Source: PALSA-693 sp963834725
GTDB lineage: Bacteria > Actinomycetota > Acidimicrobiia > Acidimicrobiales > Palsa-688
Assembly (NCBI GenBank): GCA_963834725.1
Contig: CAWICN010000001.1
Span: 2,418,001-2,482,000 of the forward strand
Reading direction: 5' to 3'
DNA length: 64,000 nucleotides
The translations under genes were made by a program, and so were the position numbers. Every line of letters begins with the position of its first letter. The first letter of the stretch is position 1. Below, one piece after another: positions 45,029 to 54,877 of the stretch. Under the pieces are notes generated by a model, which saw nothing but the letters and a program-made list of their open reading frames with translations, had not been told where the DNA came from and searched no databases.

Positions 45029-45526
45029 TCAGTCGTAGTACCCCGAATGGATGTAGACGCACGGGATACCCTCGTCACGGAACATGGCGAGGTTGCGCCG
45101 ATCGTCCTCGAACGAAAGCACCAGGTCGAAGCCGGCCTTCCTCAGATTCCGGAGCGAGCCACGCTTGAACTCCCGGGCCGGGGTGTAGTCGCCCTGGTCC
45201 CGCATCACGAGCAGGTCCCACCGCACGCCGTACCGGTGCAGCCAGGCCAGGGTCTGGGGCTGCACCCGGGCCGGCCGGGCGGTCAGCAACACGATCACCA
45301 GCCCGGGTTCGAGCAGGCTGAGCAGTCGAGCGACCTCTTCGATGAGCGGATCATCGCCGCAGGCTTCGAAGAAGGCGTCCCAGTCCCGCCACGGCCCCTC
45401 GAGATAGTGCTGGCGGCTGGCCGCATCGGAGAGCACCCCGTCGAGATCGAACACCACGGCCGAGCCCGACGGAACCGGTCCATCGCGCCAGTACCAGGTG
45501 CCGCTCGACTGCGCGGGGACCGTCAT
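45029..45526 (-). CDS. HAD-superfamily phosphatase (PNKP-like)
   Basis: A 165-residue haloacid dehalogenase fold protein. Motif I VVFDLDGVLSD, followed by ASRQHYLEGPWRDWDAFFEA as in polynucleotide 3'-phosphatase-like proteins; motif II LLTARPARV; motif III Lys within FKRGSLRNL; motif IV SFEDDRRNLAMF. It likely removes phosphate from nucleotide or nucleic-acid ends. ATG 45526 is chosen; ATG 45550 would overlap the preceding methyltransferase gene by 16 bases. It forms a likely unit with that gene. Confidence 0.82.
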   Translation of the reverse strand: MTVPAQSSGTWYWRDGPVPSGSAVVFDLDGVLSDAASRQHYLEGPWRDWDAFFEACGDDPLIEEVARLLSLLEPGLVIVLLTARPARVQPQTLAWLHRYGVRWDLLVMRDQGDYTPAREFKRGSLRNLRKAGFDLVLSFEDDRRNLAMFRDEGIPCVYIHSGYYD

Positions 45527-45534
45527 CCTGGGGT

Positions 45535-46578
45535 TCAACCTAGGCGCCACGACACCATCGAGATTTCCGGCGACACTTCAGCCGACATTTCAGGGAAAAG
45601 ACCCACCGGCGTGGCGTCGATCGGTCGTCGCAGCGCCGCCAGCTGGTCGAGGGCAACGGGCGGCACCTCCCCCGGTGCCAGCGGGCGGGTGATGTCGGTC
45701 CAGCGGTCGATGACCACCAGGCGGCCCGACCGGGCAATTCGCAGCGCCCCGGCCAGCCAGTCGACGGCCGACGTGAGCACGGCGTAGCGGGCGCCGTCGG
45801 GGCGGTCGGGATGGCCGGGGCGATCGGGGCGGTCGGGGCGGTCGGGGCGATCAGGGCGGTCGGGACGGCCGGGGTGGTCGGGGCGGGAGCCGAAACCATC
45901 GGCCCCGCCGGCCAGCAACCGCTCCGCGGTGTCGGTGCGCTCCTCGTCGAGCGGGATCGGGAGCTCCGTCAGCTCCTCCTCCCTGCCAGATTGCTTTGGG
46001 CCGGCCGCCAGGCGGATCTCCCACCACTGGCCGTCGCGCCACTCCAGTCGGTCGGATGGCAGGCGGCTGACCCAACCGACGGCCACAACGATGGCATCGC
46101 CGTCGACGATGGGCGGCTCCGGCAGGGCGGTGATCAACGGACCGATACCGGCGACCGCCCGGCTGTGCTCATGCTCGCCGAGGTCGTCGTCCTCCCCGTC
46201 GCCGCGGCCGACCGGTCCCAGAACGAAGATCGGCGACTCGATCGGGAGGTGGACCCGCTCGCCGTCACGCAGGGCGGGATCGAACTCGACCAGCACGCAG
46301 CGCAATGCGGTGAGGCACGCCGGGCCGGCAGCCAGGAACGCCTTAGCCCGGGTGCCATCGCCGGCGCCTATCTCGACCAGCGTGAACGGATCGGGGCATC
46401 CGAACTCCGCCCACCAGGCGTCGATCGCATCCACCAGCCAGCCCACCAGCCCTGGTGTCGAAGGTAGCTCCGGCGCGGGGTTCGGGCCGCGTTGCGAGTA
46501 GGGCCGCGGACCCAGGCGCCGAGCCATCTCGAGCAAGGCCGCGGCCGACGCCGACTGGGATGGGGGGTCCCGGTCCAT
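45535..46578 (-). CDS. MidA-like SAM-dependent methyltransferase with repeat insert
   Basis: A 347-residue COG1565-type protein; members methylate complex I subunits or act in its assembly. Motif I is TLVEIGAGDGTRAKAFL, then LTALRCVLVEFDPALRDGE. IVVAVGWVSRLPSDRLEWRD, with a WWEIRLA segment, and LRIARSGRLVVIDRWTDI follow. Between residues about 235 and 260 sits an Arg-Pro-Asp repeat (RPDRPDRPDRPD) encoded by a 9-bp minisatellite. ATG 46578 is 32 bases from the divergent phosphoesterase-MprF start. Being near the nuo operon makes a complex I link attractive, by inference. Confidence 0.75.
   Translation of the reverse strand: MDRDPPSQSASAAALLEMARRLGPRPYSQRGPNPAPELPSTPGLVGWLVDAIDAWWAEFGCPDPFTLVEIGAGDGTRAKAFLAAGPACLTALRCVLVEFDPALRDGERVHLPIESPIFVLGPVGRGDGEDDDLGEHEHSRAVAGIGPLITALPEPPIVDGDAIVVAVGWVSRLPSDRLEWRDGQWWEIRLAAGPKQSGREEELTELPIPLDEERTDTAERLLAGGADGFGSRPDHPGRPDRPDRPDRPDRPDRPGHPDRPDGARYAVLTSAVDWLAGALRIARSGRLVVIDRWTDITRPLAPGEVPPVALDQLAALRRPIDATPVGLFPEMSAEVSPEISMVSWRLG
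45790..45890 (+). repeat. 9-bp minisatellite inside the MidA-like gene
   Basis: Near-identical GGTCGGGGC / GGTCGGGAC units in tandem, encoding Arg-Pro-Asp/Gly/His on the minus strand. It keeps the frame in multiples of three. Confidence 0.8.
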
Positions 46579-46610
46579 TCAGGCGCACCGTAGTAGGGTT
46601 CTTGCCCGCG

Positions 46611-49600
46611 GTGGCTGCCTCGAGCGACATCTCCGACCTCCTCTGCGCGCCCGTCCCGCCGGGCGGTCGAGCGGTGATCATGGCCGATCTCCACCTCAGG
46701 CCGGATCCGAGCCTCGCCCACGTGGCCGCCACCGACCAGCTGGCCTCGGCCGTCGAGGCCGCCACCGGACCCGGGGTGCTGGTGATCGCCGGCAATCTGT
46801 TCGATTCGCAGGTGGAACCGGCCGCAGCGCTGGCCGACCACTCACGGCTGGTCCATACCATCGCCACCTACGCTGCCGACCCGGGAAGGCGGGTCATCGT
46901 GCTCCCGGGTGACCGGGACGCCCGGCTGGCGTGGTCGACGGGGTGCCGCTACTCGGTCGCGACCGCGCTAGGGGCCGAGCTGGCCCTGGCCGTCGAGCTT
47001 CTCGTCGAGACCGACGCAGGCCTGCGTTCGGTCCGGGTAGAGCCGGGTCACAATCTGGACACCCTGGCCCGATTCCAGGATCCTCGCAACGCCCGGGAGA
47101 CGCCGTTCGCACAGCACCTCCGGGAAGAGCTGCTGCCGTCGGTGCGCCGCCGCCAGAAGGGCGTGACCGGAACAGGAACCGGCTGGCTGGCAGGGATGGA
47201 ACAACTGGACGACCCGGCCGCCTTTTCCCGATTCATCGGATCCCGGCTGGCATACCGCCGGCTTGGCCGGTCCTGGTGGCTGCTCCTCGCCCCGGTGATC
47301 GCCGTCCTGGCCCTTCGCCTACCGTCCCTGGCGCTGCGTTCGGCCCGATCGGGTGCGATGTTCACGCGGCTCGGGATCCTGGTGCTGTTCACCCTGGTCG
47401 AACTCGTGCTGTTGATGCTGCTGGCCGGAGCGGCCCTGCGGCGCACGACCCGGGCGTTGTCCGCCCTCGCCCTCGACGAGGGGTCGCGCGACCCCAACGA
47501 CGCCGCCCGCGCCGAGGGCCGCCATGTCGTGACGGCCGGCCACACCGGGCTCATCACTGCCCATACCTGCCGACCGGAGCTCACTCCCCAGGGCGACGGC
47601 TTCTACGCCAACGTCGGTTGCGGGTCTGAGGTCGTCACCGAGGTCCCCACCCGGCTGCCCGGACTTGGACTACCTCCGGTGTTCATGGCCCACCGGCAGA
47701 CGTCGTGGGTGGAGCTGGAAGCCGGCAGCGATCTGCAGGCCCGGCTGTTTCACGCCCGCCAGGATCTGCCCGGCGCCACCCTGCTGGAACGAGTGCTGGC
47801 GAACGGTCCGGTCCAATCGGGGAATGCGCCGCAGCCCGAGGCCGTGGCCACCTTCCCGCAGGGCCCGGGCTGGCCCCGGGCTCACGACGCCGAGCGGCGC
47901 CACCGGAGGGTGCGGCGGATCGCCGGCCTGGTTGTTCTGGTCGCCGGGTTCCTCTCACTGGTATCGGCCCTGGCGGAGCCGCTCCGGGACCGCCTCAACT
48001 TCCTGAACCATCTCTTTCCGATCGCCGTCCCCGAAACGGCTGCAGCCCTCGCCGCCCTGGGGGCGGTCGCTCTCATCGTGCTGGCCCGTGGGATCCGCCG
48101 GGGCCAGCGTCGGGCCTGGCTGGTCTGCCTTGCCATCCTGATCGCGGTCACTGTGCTGCATCTGGTCAAAGGGGCGGACGTGGAGGAGGCGGTGGTCGCA
48201 CTGGCCGCCGCGGCCTATCTGTGGCTGCATCGGGAGTCGTTCCACGCCAAGACCGATGTGGCCCGGCTTGGGCGAGGGCTGCTGGGTGTCGCCGGCGCGG
48301 CCGGGCTGACCGTGCTGGCCGGCACGCTGGCGGTCGAGCTGGGTACATGGATCGACGCCACCCGCCATCCTGTCGTCGTCCGGCGGCTGCCCTGGCCGCG
48401 AGCGGTACAGGCGGCGGTTGAACGGATGCTTGGCATCACCCACATCGTCCTCCCCCACCGGCTCGACGAGTTCTTCTCGCCGGCTATGGCGACCGCTGCC
48501 GCCGGTCTGGCCCTGGCGCTCGTGGTCGTGCTGTTTCGTCCAGTGGCGCAGCATCGGCACCATTCGCCCGCGTCGTCGGGGATGGGTCCGGGCGTGGGTC
48601 CGGGCGTGGGTGCGGGTGTGGGTGCGGGTGTGGGTGCGGGGGTGAGCGGGGGGGTGGCGGTGGGTGCGGGAGGCGATCCACGAGGCCTGGGTGCGGGAGG
48701 GGGTCGAGGAGGCCTGGGTGCGGGAGGGGGTCGGGGAGGCGTCGGTTCGGCCGCGGGTCCGACCGTGGGTGCGGGAGGCGGTCGGGGAGGCGTGGGCCCG
48801 ACCGTGGGTGCGGGAGGCGGTCGGGGAGGCGTGGGCCCGGCCGTGGAATCGTCGGCGGGGCCGCTGGGGGTCCCGCCGGTCATCAGCCCTTGGCCCGAAA
48901 GCAACGGGCTGGCTCAGGCCCGGGATGTCGTGGCCCGGCATGGGGCGGGCACCCTCGACCACTTTGCCCTGAGGCCGGACAAGCAGTTCTTTTTCTGGGG
49001 CGACACAGTGGTGGCTCACGCCGTGTACGGCGGGGTGTGCCTGGTCTCACCCGATCCCATCGGGCCGGCCGCCGAGCGCGAAGAGGCGTGGCGGGCGTAC
49101 CGGCGCTACGTCGACGAGCACGGCTGGGCGCTCGGCGGCCTCGGCATGGGTGAAGAGTGGCTTCCCATCTATCGGGCCACGGGGATGCACGACCTCTACG
49201 TTGGCGACGAGGGCGTGGTGCGGGTGGGGCAGTTCGCGCTGTCCGGTGGTCGGTTCAAGGGGCTGCGCCAGGCTGTCAACCGGGTGGCCAAGTACGGCTA
49301 CCGTATCTCCTTTCACGATCCCTCGCGGCTCGACCCGGAACTGCAGCGGCAACTCCAGGAGGTCATGACCAAGAGCCGGCGCGGCGACGTGGAGCGGGGC
49401 TTTTCCATGACCCTCGGACGGGCCTTCGATCCAGGTGACGCCGGCCTGCTCCTGGCCGTCGTCCACGGCCCCGCCGGAGCGGATTCGCCTTCCGGTGCGG
49501 TGGGCCCGCCCGTGGCGTTCTGCCAATACGTGCCCGCTCCCGGAATAAAGGGCTACTCACTGGATCTGATGCGCCGCGACAATGGCGAGCATCCCAACGG

Positions 49601-49967
49601 GGTGATCGACTTCGCGGTCGTTGAGACCATCAAGGAGCTGAAGGCGCGGGGCGACGAGGCCCTCGGCCTCAACTTCGCCACCATGCGCGCCGTGCTCGCC
49701 GGCGAGGCCGGCGAGGGACTGAGCCAGCGGGCGCAGGCGTGGGTCCTGCGGCGAATGGGTGGCTCGATGCAGATCGAATCGCTGTGGCGGTTCAACGCCA
49801 AGTTCGACCCCGAGTGGCATCCGCGCTATGCGATCTACGACGCGCCCGAGCACCTCCTTGCGGTAGCCATAGCCGTGGCCCGGGCCGAGTCATTCTGGGA
49901 GTTGCCGGTTATCGGCCGGTTCCTGGTTCCGTCGAGCCCGGTGGCGCACAGCGGGCAACCGGCCTAG
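46611..49967 (+). CDS. Metallophosphoesterase - membrane - MprF-like (DUF2156) fusion
   Basis: About 1118 residues. Residues 1-310 and 330-430: calcineurin-like phosphoesterase with metal motifs MADLHLRPD, AGNLFDS and LPGDRDAR, later GHTGLI, with a membrane pair (APVIAVLALRLPSLAL; GILVLFTLVELVLLMLLAGA) between them. Residues about 480-650: at least six helices (AGLVVLVAGFLSLVSALA, LAALGAVALIVLARGI and others). About 655-755: Gly/Val repeat linker. About 760-1110: DUF2156 synthetase-like domain as in phosphatidylglycerol lysyltransferase (FKGLRQAVNRVAKYGYRISF; MRRDNGEHPNGVIDFAVVET; WRFNAKFDPEWHPRYAIYD). It probably modifies a lipid with an aminoacyl group or a related unit. GTG 46611 is the start I prefer. 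Confidence 0.82.
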   Translation: MAASSDISDLLCAPVPPGGRAVIMADLHLRPDPSLAHVAATDQLASAVEAATGPGVLVIAGNLFDSQVEPAAALADHSRLVHTIATYAADPGRRVIVLPGDRDARLAWSTGCRYSVATALGAELALAVELLVETDAGLRSVRVEPGHNLDTLARFQDPRNARETPFAQHLREELLPSVRRRQKGVTGTGTGWLAGMEQLDDPAAFSRFIGSRLAYRRLGRSWWLLLAPVIAVLALRLPSLALRSARSGAMFTRLGILVLFTLVELVLLMLLAGAALRRTTRALSALALDEGSRDPNDAARAEGRHVVTAGHTGLITAHTCRPELTPQGDGFYANVGCGSEVVTEVPTRLPGLGLPPVFMAHRQTSWVELEAGSDLQARLFHARQDLPGATLLERVLANGPVQSGNAPQPEAVATFPQGPGWPRAHDAERRHRRVRRIAGLVVLVAGFLSLVSALAEPLRDRLNFLNHLFPIAVPETAAALAALGAVALIVLARGIRRGQRRAWLVCLAILIAVTVLHLVKGADVEEAVVALAAAAYLWLHRESFHAKTDVARLGRGLLGVAGAAGLTVLAGTLAVELGTWIDATRHPVVVRRLPWPRAVQAAVERMLGITHIVLPHRLDEFFSPAMATAAAGLALALVVVLFRPVAQHRHHSPASSGMGPGVGPGVGAGVGAGVGAGVSGGVAVGAGGDPRGLGAGGGRGGLGAGGGRGGVGSAAGPTVGAGGGRGGVGPTVGAGGGRGGVGPAVESSAGPLGVPPVISPWPESNGLAQARDVVARHGAGTLDHFALRPDKQFFFWGDTVVAHAVYGGVCLVSPDPIGPAAEREEAWRAYRRYVDEHGWALGGLGMGEEWLPIYRATGMHDLYVGDEGVVRVGQFALSGGRFKGLRQAVNRVAKYGYRISFHDPSRLDPELQRQLQEVMTKSRRGDVERGFSMTLGRAFDPGDAGLLLAVVHGPAGADSPSGAVGPPVAFCQYVPAPGIKGYSLDLMRRDNGEHPNGVIDFAVVETIKELKARGDEALGLNFATMRAVLAGEAGEGLSQRAQAWVLRRMGGSMQIESLWRFNAKFDPEWHPRYAIYDAPEHLLAVAIAVARAESFWELPVIGRFLVPSSPVAHSGQPA
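48582..48865 (+). repeat. Complex GT-rich minisatellite in the MprF-like fusion
   Basis: Twelve-base GTGGGTGCGGGT-type units lead into longer ones, including a 39-bp unit (GTCGGGGAGGCGTGGGCCCG...) whose copies start at 48781 and 48820. It encodes Gly/Ala/Val-rich linker sequence (VGAGGGRGGVGP) and stays in frame. Confidence 0.85.
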
Positions 49968-50311
49968 ACATCCTCACCCGGGGTCGAGCCGGGCGAGCCG
50001 CCGGTAAGGGATTTTCTGCAGCAAATTTGGCCCAATCGAGCGTCCGCCCCGATTCTCTGACGCGAACGGTGCCCGGTTGATGGGAGCCGCGCTACAGAAA
50101 AGCCTGACAGGGCCGTAATCGCGACAGAGAATTCGAGGGCCGTGCTCGGGACGGCGGGGCGGCGGGGCGGCGGGGCGGCTGGCGGCTGGCGGCAGGCGGA
50201 GGTGGCAGGCGGAGGCGGCAGGCGGGAGGCGGAGGTAGGAGACCCACGATCGAACGCCGCCGGCGGGCGGCACGCGGGGCGGAGTCCCCGGTGGGCTGCC
50301 ACCTATTCGTC
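49968..50311. other. Intergenic low-complexity stretch
   Basis: Convergent space. From about 50148 to 50240 the sequence is a run of GGCGG/GGCAGGCGGAGG units, another simple repeat. No gene seen. Confidence 0.5.
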
Positions 50312-51172
50312 TTACTTCTGCAGCACTCCGACCGGCAGGAGGCGACCCACATCGCGAAGAACCGTCGCCGGCGTCATGGCCGAAGTCAGGTGGGCGACGC
50401 GCCAATGGTGAGCCTCCAGAAGATTCATGCGATACCGGTCTTCGTCGAACCTCGTCCTGGATCGGCCATGGACGCCCCACCCGTCGACCTCAGCCGCGAC
50501 CCGCCACCAGGGCCATGCGATGTCCAGGCGGATCAACCTCCCGTCGAGGACCAGCTCATACTGAGTCTCAAACGGCGCGTAGGGCGCCAGGATCCGGATC
50601 ATTCGAAGCTCGAGGATGCTCTCGGCCTGTGGCTCGTCCGCTCTCGCCGCGAGAATCCGGCGCAGTGCCTGGACGCCGCTTCGGCCGGACGCGGCCAAGC
50701 GGCTGGCGCAGGCCAGGAGTTCGGCAATCGTCCAACGACGGGCGATGATGCCCTCGTCGATGACCCGGGCGAGTAGGTCCGGCTCCACGCGCGTGGCGAG
50801 GTCCACGACCGTCCGGTGTGGTGTGGTGACACCAACACCAGATCGTTGCTCGATATCGCACTCGTCGAGGTGGACCACCCGATGCACGATGGCCTCGGAC
50901 AACCTGGGGCTTCGTTGCGCTGGCACAGAGATCTCGGGCCGGCTCGGCACGACGAGTCCGGGCAGGCCGTGGATGGCGGCCGCGGTGCCGTGAGACAAAG
51001 CCGAGCCGGCACCGCCCAGAAGGCCGACCGCGACTGCCTGCTCCCACCGTGAGGGATCCCGTCCCGCTATCGCGTATACCCGGGGACGGACGACCCTGAG
51101 CGAACGGTCGAAGGTCAGGCGGCTCACGACCTTCGGGGACAGCCCGCACTGGCGTAGCTGGGCTGCGGTCAC
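50312..51172 (-). CDS. AbiEi-like / DUF559 domain protein
   Basis: About 286 residues. The N-terminal winged-helix AbiEi-like region is TAAQLRQCGLSPKVVSRLTF, RVVRPRVYAIAGRDPSRWEQ. The middle has ALSHGTAAAIHGLPGL and TTPHRTVVDLATRVEPDLLA. The C-terminal 90 residues are DUF559, a Vsr-like nuclease-fold domain: LDIAWPWWRVAAEVDGWGVH, RTRFDEDRYRMNLLEAHHWR. Such genes are common, solitary and of unknown role in actinobacteria. The GTG start at 51172 seems to omit some 20 N-terminal residues (LALRLAANQRGL-like) that are readable upstream but lack a normal start codon. Confidence 0.75.
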   Translation of the reverse strand: MTAAQLRQCGLSPKVVSRLTFDRSLRVVRPRVYAIAGRDPSRWEQAVAVGLLGGAGSALSHGTAAAIHGLPGLVVPSRPEISVPAQRSPRLSEAIVHRVVHLDECDIEQRSGVGVTTPHRTVVDLATRVEPDLLARVIDEGIIARRWTIAELLACASRLAASGRSGVQALRRILAARADEPQAESILELRMIRILAPYAPFETQYELVLDGRLIRLDIAWPWWRVAAEVDGWGVHGRSRTRFDEDRYRMNLLEAHHWRVAHLTSAMTPATVLRDVGRLLPVGVLQK

Positions 51173-51283
51173 CAGACCGCGCTGGTTTGCGGCAAGTCGG
51201 AGGGCAATTTCCCAGCTGGGACGGTCAGATACTCTTATAACGCTATACTACATTAAACATCATGAAGGGATAATTGCCCGGGG

Positions 51284-53120
51284 TTAAAAAAGCATCGTGG
51301 CTTGGCGAGCCAGCGTGATGATCGGCGACGACACCCCGGCGAAGATCGTGAACGCCACGCTGACCGCGAGCACAAGGCCCACGTAGAACGGGATAGTGAC
51401 CGGCCCGGGGGGTGGCGCTTCCAGCGTCAGGGTGGGGACCGGTTCCGTCACCGTCCCGCTGGTGGCTGCCGTCGCCGTCCCGCTGGTAGCTGCCGGCACC
51501 GTCCCGCTGGTAGCCCCCGTCACCGTCGTCGGCCCCGGCCCGCGCATCGGGATCAGCGCTGGCCGCGAGTCCAGGGAAGCGATCGGCTGAAGACCAGCGG
51601 TGAGGGCGCTGTCCCCCTCCGGACCTCCCGCGCCCGAGAATCGGGGTCTCGGCCGCGGGCTCCCCGGGATCAGAGCTATACATGAGCAGGGCCACCCGCA
51701 GATAGAAGAAGGCAGCCACCGCCGCGGCCAACATGGCGATGATCGCCAGCGGGTATTGCCCCCGCTGGACTGCGGCACTGATCACGTAGAACTTGGCCAG
51801 GAACCCGCTGGTGAACGGCACGCCCGCCTGCGCCAGCAGGAATACCAGCATGGCGCCGGCCAACGGAGCCCGTCGCCGGGCCAGGCCACGGATGGCACCG
51901 AGGTCGGTGCGAGTCTCGCCAGGTCCCTCGATCAGCTCGACGACCGCGAAGCTCCCGATGATGATGAAGGTGTAGGTGAAAAGGTAGAACAGGGCGCCGG
52001 CGGTGCCCGCGTTCGACGCGGCCTGGACGCCGACGAGGACGTAGCCGGCCTGACTGATCGAGGAGTAGGCCAGCATCCGTTTGAGATCCTTCTGGGCCAG
52101 GGCCAGGACCGACCCGATCAGAAGGGTCAACACGGCGAGCACCCAGATGATCGGTCGCCAGTTGGACTGCTGGCTCTCGAGAGCGCCGACGAGCACCCGG
52201 AGCATCCCAGCAAAGCCGGCCGCTTTGGCCACGGCGGCCATGTAGCCGGTGAACGGAGTCGGCGAGCCCTGGTACACGTCTGGCGTCCAGAAGTGGAATG
52301 GCACGGCGGCCACCTTGAAACCCAGCCCCACGATGAGCAGGCCCATGCCGGCAAGCAGGACACCGCTGTTGGGAATGCTGTTGCGGGCCAGAAACGTCCC
52401 GATCTCGATGAATTGCGTCGACCCCGTGGACCCGTAAACCAGCGCGACCCCGTAGAGGAACAGTGCCGACGAGAACGAACCCAGGATGAAGTACTTGAAG
52501 CCCGCCTCGCCGGACTGGGCGCGGCGCCGGTGGAACGCGGCCATGACGTATAGCGCGATCGACATGATCTCGAGACCCAGAAAGAGCATGATCAGCCCGC
52601 CGGAAGCTGCCATTAGCATCGCCCCCGTGCCGGCAAGCAGCATGAGGGCGTAGGCCTCGACACTCTCCAGGCCCTCGGATCGGAGATAACTGTCGGCGAC
52701 CAGGGCGCTCAATGCGGTGGCGATCGCGATCAACAGCATGAAGAAGATGGTGAACCGGTCGTAGATGATCTGCTGCCCGATCGTCAGCTGGGCATGGCTG
52801 TTGCCCACATCGGCCCACTGCCAGCCCGCGGCGATAGCAGCGAGCACTCCGATGATCGCCGTGAGCAGTGGGTACAGTCCGGGGCGCCGCCGCTTTGGCA
52901 GCACCGCTGAGAGCACCAACAGCAGCAGGGCTCCGATCGACAGGATCAGGATGGGCAGGATGCTGCGGTAGGCGACGGGGATTCGCAGGCTGTTGTTGGC
53001 CGTGCACACGCCGATCACCCGCGAGCCGCCATGCGCGATCGTGCAACCTGTCGAGCCGTTCGACGACTGGGACAGCAGACCGGTGGCGCTGGCCACACTG
53101 GATAGCACGGTTGTGATCAT
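51284..53120 (-). CDS. nuoN: NADH-quinone oxidoreductase subunit N, frameshifted near C terminus
   Basis: Proton-pumping membrane subunit of complex I. It has 14 helices; conserved parts include FMLLIAIATALSALVADSYL, FLGLEIMSIALYVMAAFHRR, GFKVAAVPFHFWTPDVYQGS, KDLKRMLAYSSISQAGYVLV and PFTSGFLAKFYVISAAVQRG. The last helix (IPFYVGLVLAVSVAFTIFAG) and the true stop at 51284 are in another frame from about residue 490, so a single indel lies between 51610 and 51670. Between them is a SGT-repeat linker. ATG 53120 overlaps the nuoM stop (ATGA). It is the last gene of the nuo operon. Confidence 0.88.
51450..51530 (+). repeat. Tandem repeat in the nuoN linker
   Basis: Repeats of about 24-30 bp containing CCGCTGGTAGCTGCCG or close variants encode ATSGT units (ATSGTVPAATSGTATAATSG) on the minus strand. 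The linker is just before the last helix of NuoN. Confidence 0.75.
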
Positions 53121-54877
53121 GGCCCAGCCCTAGGGTTTGAGATGGCCGCGGTGGCACGGATGCCGACGCGGCTCGAGGCCGCGGTGGCCCGGACGCCGGC
53201 TGCCCCCGACCCACCCGTTCCCGTCGTCTGAACGGAGCTGTCGACGTTCTGGTCCGATGGGACCGAATAGCTGACGGGCGCCTCCCCCGACGGCGGGACA
53301 TGAGCGGACGGGTCGACCGCCTGGACGTGGGCCAGCAGATGATTGACAGACGGCGTGACCCGGTCGAGGAAGGGCCGCGGATACACCCCGAGGAACACGA
53401 TCCCGGCCAGCAAAGGGGCGACCGCGAGGATCTCCCGCCGCGAGATGTCCCGAACCGCGGCGTTGGCCGCGATCCGGATCGGCCCCCAGAAGACGCGCTG
53501 GTAGGCCCACAGCAAGTAGATGACCCCGGAGATGATCGCGGTGGTCGCCACGACCGCCCACCAGCGGTGGGTGATGAACGTGCCGACGAGCACCAGGAAC
53601 TCTCCGACGAAGCCGTTGAGCCCCGGAAGGCCGACTGCGCTCATGACCACGGCCAGGAAAATGCCGGCCAGTATGGGCGCCGACTTCTGCAAGCCGCCCA
53701 GTTCGCTGAATCGCAGCGTGCCGCGCCGCTCCCAGATCACGCCCACCAGGAAGAAGATGGCGCCGGTGGTCAGTCCGTGGTTGACCATTTCCATCACGCC
53801 GCCGGTGACCCCTTGGGCGCTGAAGGCGAATGTGCCCAGTACGATGAAGGCCACGTCCACGATCGAGGCGTAGGCGACCAGACGTTTGAGGTCCTTCTGC
53901 ATGATGGTGATCACCGCGCCGTAGGTGATGCCGACCGCGGCCAGGGTGAGCAGGACCGGGCCCATATCGGCCGCGCCGCGGGGCAGGAGAAACACCCCGA
54001 ACCGGAGCAAGCCGTAGGCGCCCAGCTTGAACAGGATCCCGGCTATCACCATGGACCCGGCCGTCGGCGCCTCGGTGTACGCGTCGGGCAGCCAGCTGTG
54101 GAACGGCACCAGCGGGATCTTGACGGCGAAGGCAATGGCGAAGCCGACGAAGATCAGCACCTGATCGGCGTGCGGGAGGCCGCTCGCCAGCCGGGCCAGC
54201 GTGAGCAAGTTAAACGACTCGTGCCCGTGATTGGCCGGCGCCGTCAACAGGACGAGGGCCAGGATCGCCACGAACAGAAAGGCGGAACCGGTGAACGTGT
54301 AGATGAAGAACTTCATCGCCGCGTAGTTCCGCCGGAAGCCACCCCACCCGGCGATGATGAAGTAGCCAGGGACCAGAGTGACCTCGAACATGATGAAGAA
54401 CAGGAACAGGTCCATGGCCACGAAGGTGCCCATGCACGCAGCTTCGAGGAGCAGCATCCAGCCCATGAACGCTCGGGCACTGCCGATCAGGGTCGGGCCG
54501 CCCATGGCGATCGGGAACAACAGGGCGGTCATGGCCACCAGAAACAGCGAGATCCCGTCGACGCCGACGGCCCAGGAGATCCCGAAGTCGCCCAGCCATG
54601 AATGCTGGCTGACGAACTGGAAGCCCGCATGACCGCCGTGGAAGTCGACGACCAGGCCGACAACGAACCCCAGCTCGACCACCGCCACGGCCAGGCCGAC
54701 CGGCTTCGCCACGTGGTCCGATGCAGCCGGGATGAGTGCGACGGCGAGGGCGCCCGCCAGCGGGAGGAAAACGATAATGGTGAGGATCGGACACCGGTCA
54801 GCTCCCGACCCGGGTCGCCACGTAAAACAGGATGATGGCTGCTCCGATGCCGATACCGAGCGCGTAGTTGCGGACAT
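53117..54877 (-). CDS. nuoM: NADH-quinone oxidoreductase subunit M
   Basis: Complex I proton-pumping subunit. Conserved helices and motifs are all present: FFIMFEVTLVPGYFIIAGWG, IPLVPFHSWLPDAYTEAPTA, MQKDLKRLVAYASIVDVAFI and NHGLTTGAIFFLVGV. The family start (PILTIIVFLPLAGAL) is preceded in frame by no ATG, GTG or TTG except the ATG at 54877, which overlaps nuoL by 80 bases. A GTG at 54794 sits one frame off, so an indel near 54790 or an unusual start is possible. The last 75 residues form a low-complexity tail (GVRATAASSRVGIRATAAIS). Confidence 0.88.
   Translation of the reverse strand: MSATTRSVSASEQPSSCFTWRPGSGADRCPILTIIVFLPLAGALAVALIPAASDHVAKPVGLAVAVVELGFVVGLVVDFHGGHAGFQFVSQHSWLGDFGISWAVGVDGISLFLVAMTALLFPIAMGGPTLIGSARAFMGWMLLLEAACMGTFVAMDLFLFFIMFEVTLVPGYFIIAGWGGFRRNYAAMKFFIYTFTGSAFLFVAILALVLLTAPANHGHESFNLLTLARLASGLPHADQVLIFVGFAIAFAVKIPLVPFHSWLPDAYTEAPTAGSMVIAGILFKLGAYGLLRFGVFLLPRGAADMGPVLLTLAAVGITYGAVITIMQKDLKRLVAYASIVDVAFIVLGTFAFSAQGVTGGVMEMVNHGLTTGAIFFLVGVIWERRGTLRFSELGGLQKSAPILAGIFLAVVMSAVGLPGLNGFVGEFLVLVGTFITHRWWAVVATTAIISGVIYLLWAYQRVFWGPIRIAANAAVRDISRREILAVAPLLAGIVFLGVYPRPFLDRVTPSVNHLLAHVQAVDPSAHVPPSGEAPVSYSVPSDQNVDSSVQTTGTGGSGAAGVRATAASSRVGIRATAAISNPRAGP

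Noticed and set aside
48664..48972. VREAVGEAW-type repeat protein in another frame of the MprF linker
   Set aside because: It is the same minisatellite read in a second frame; there is no start signal.
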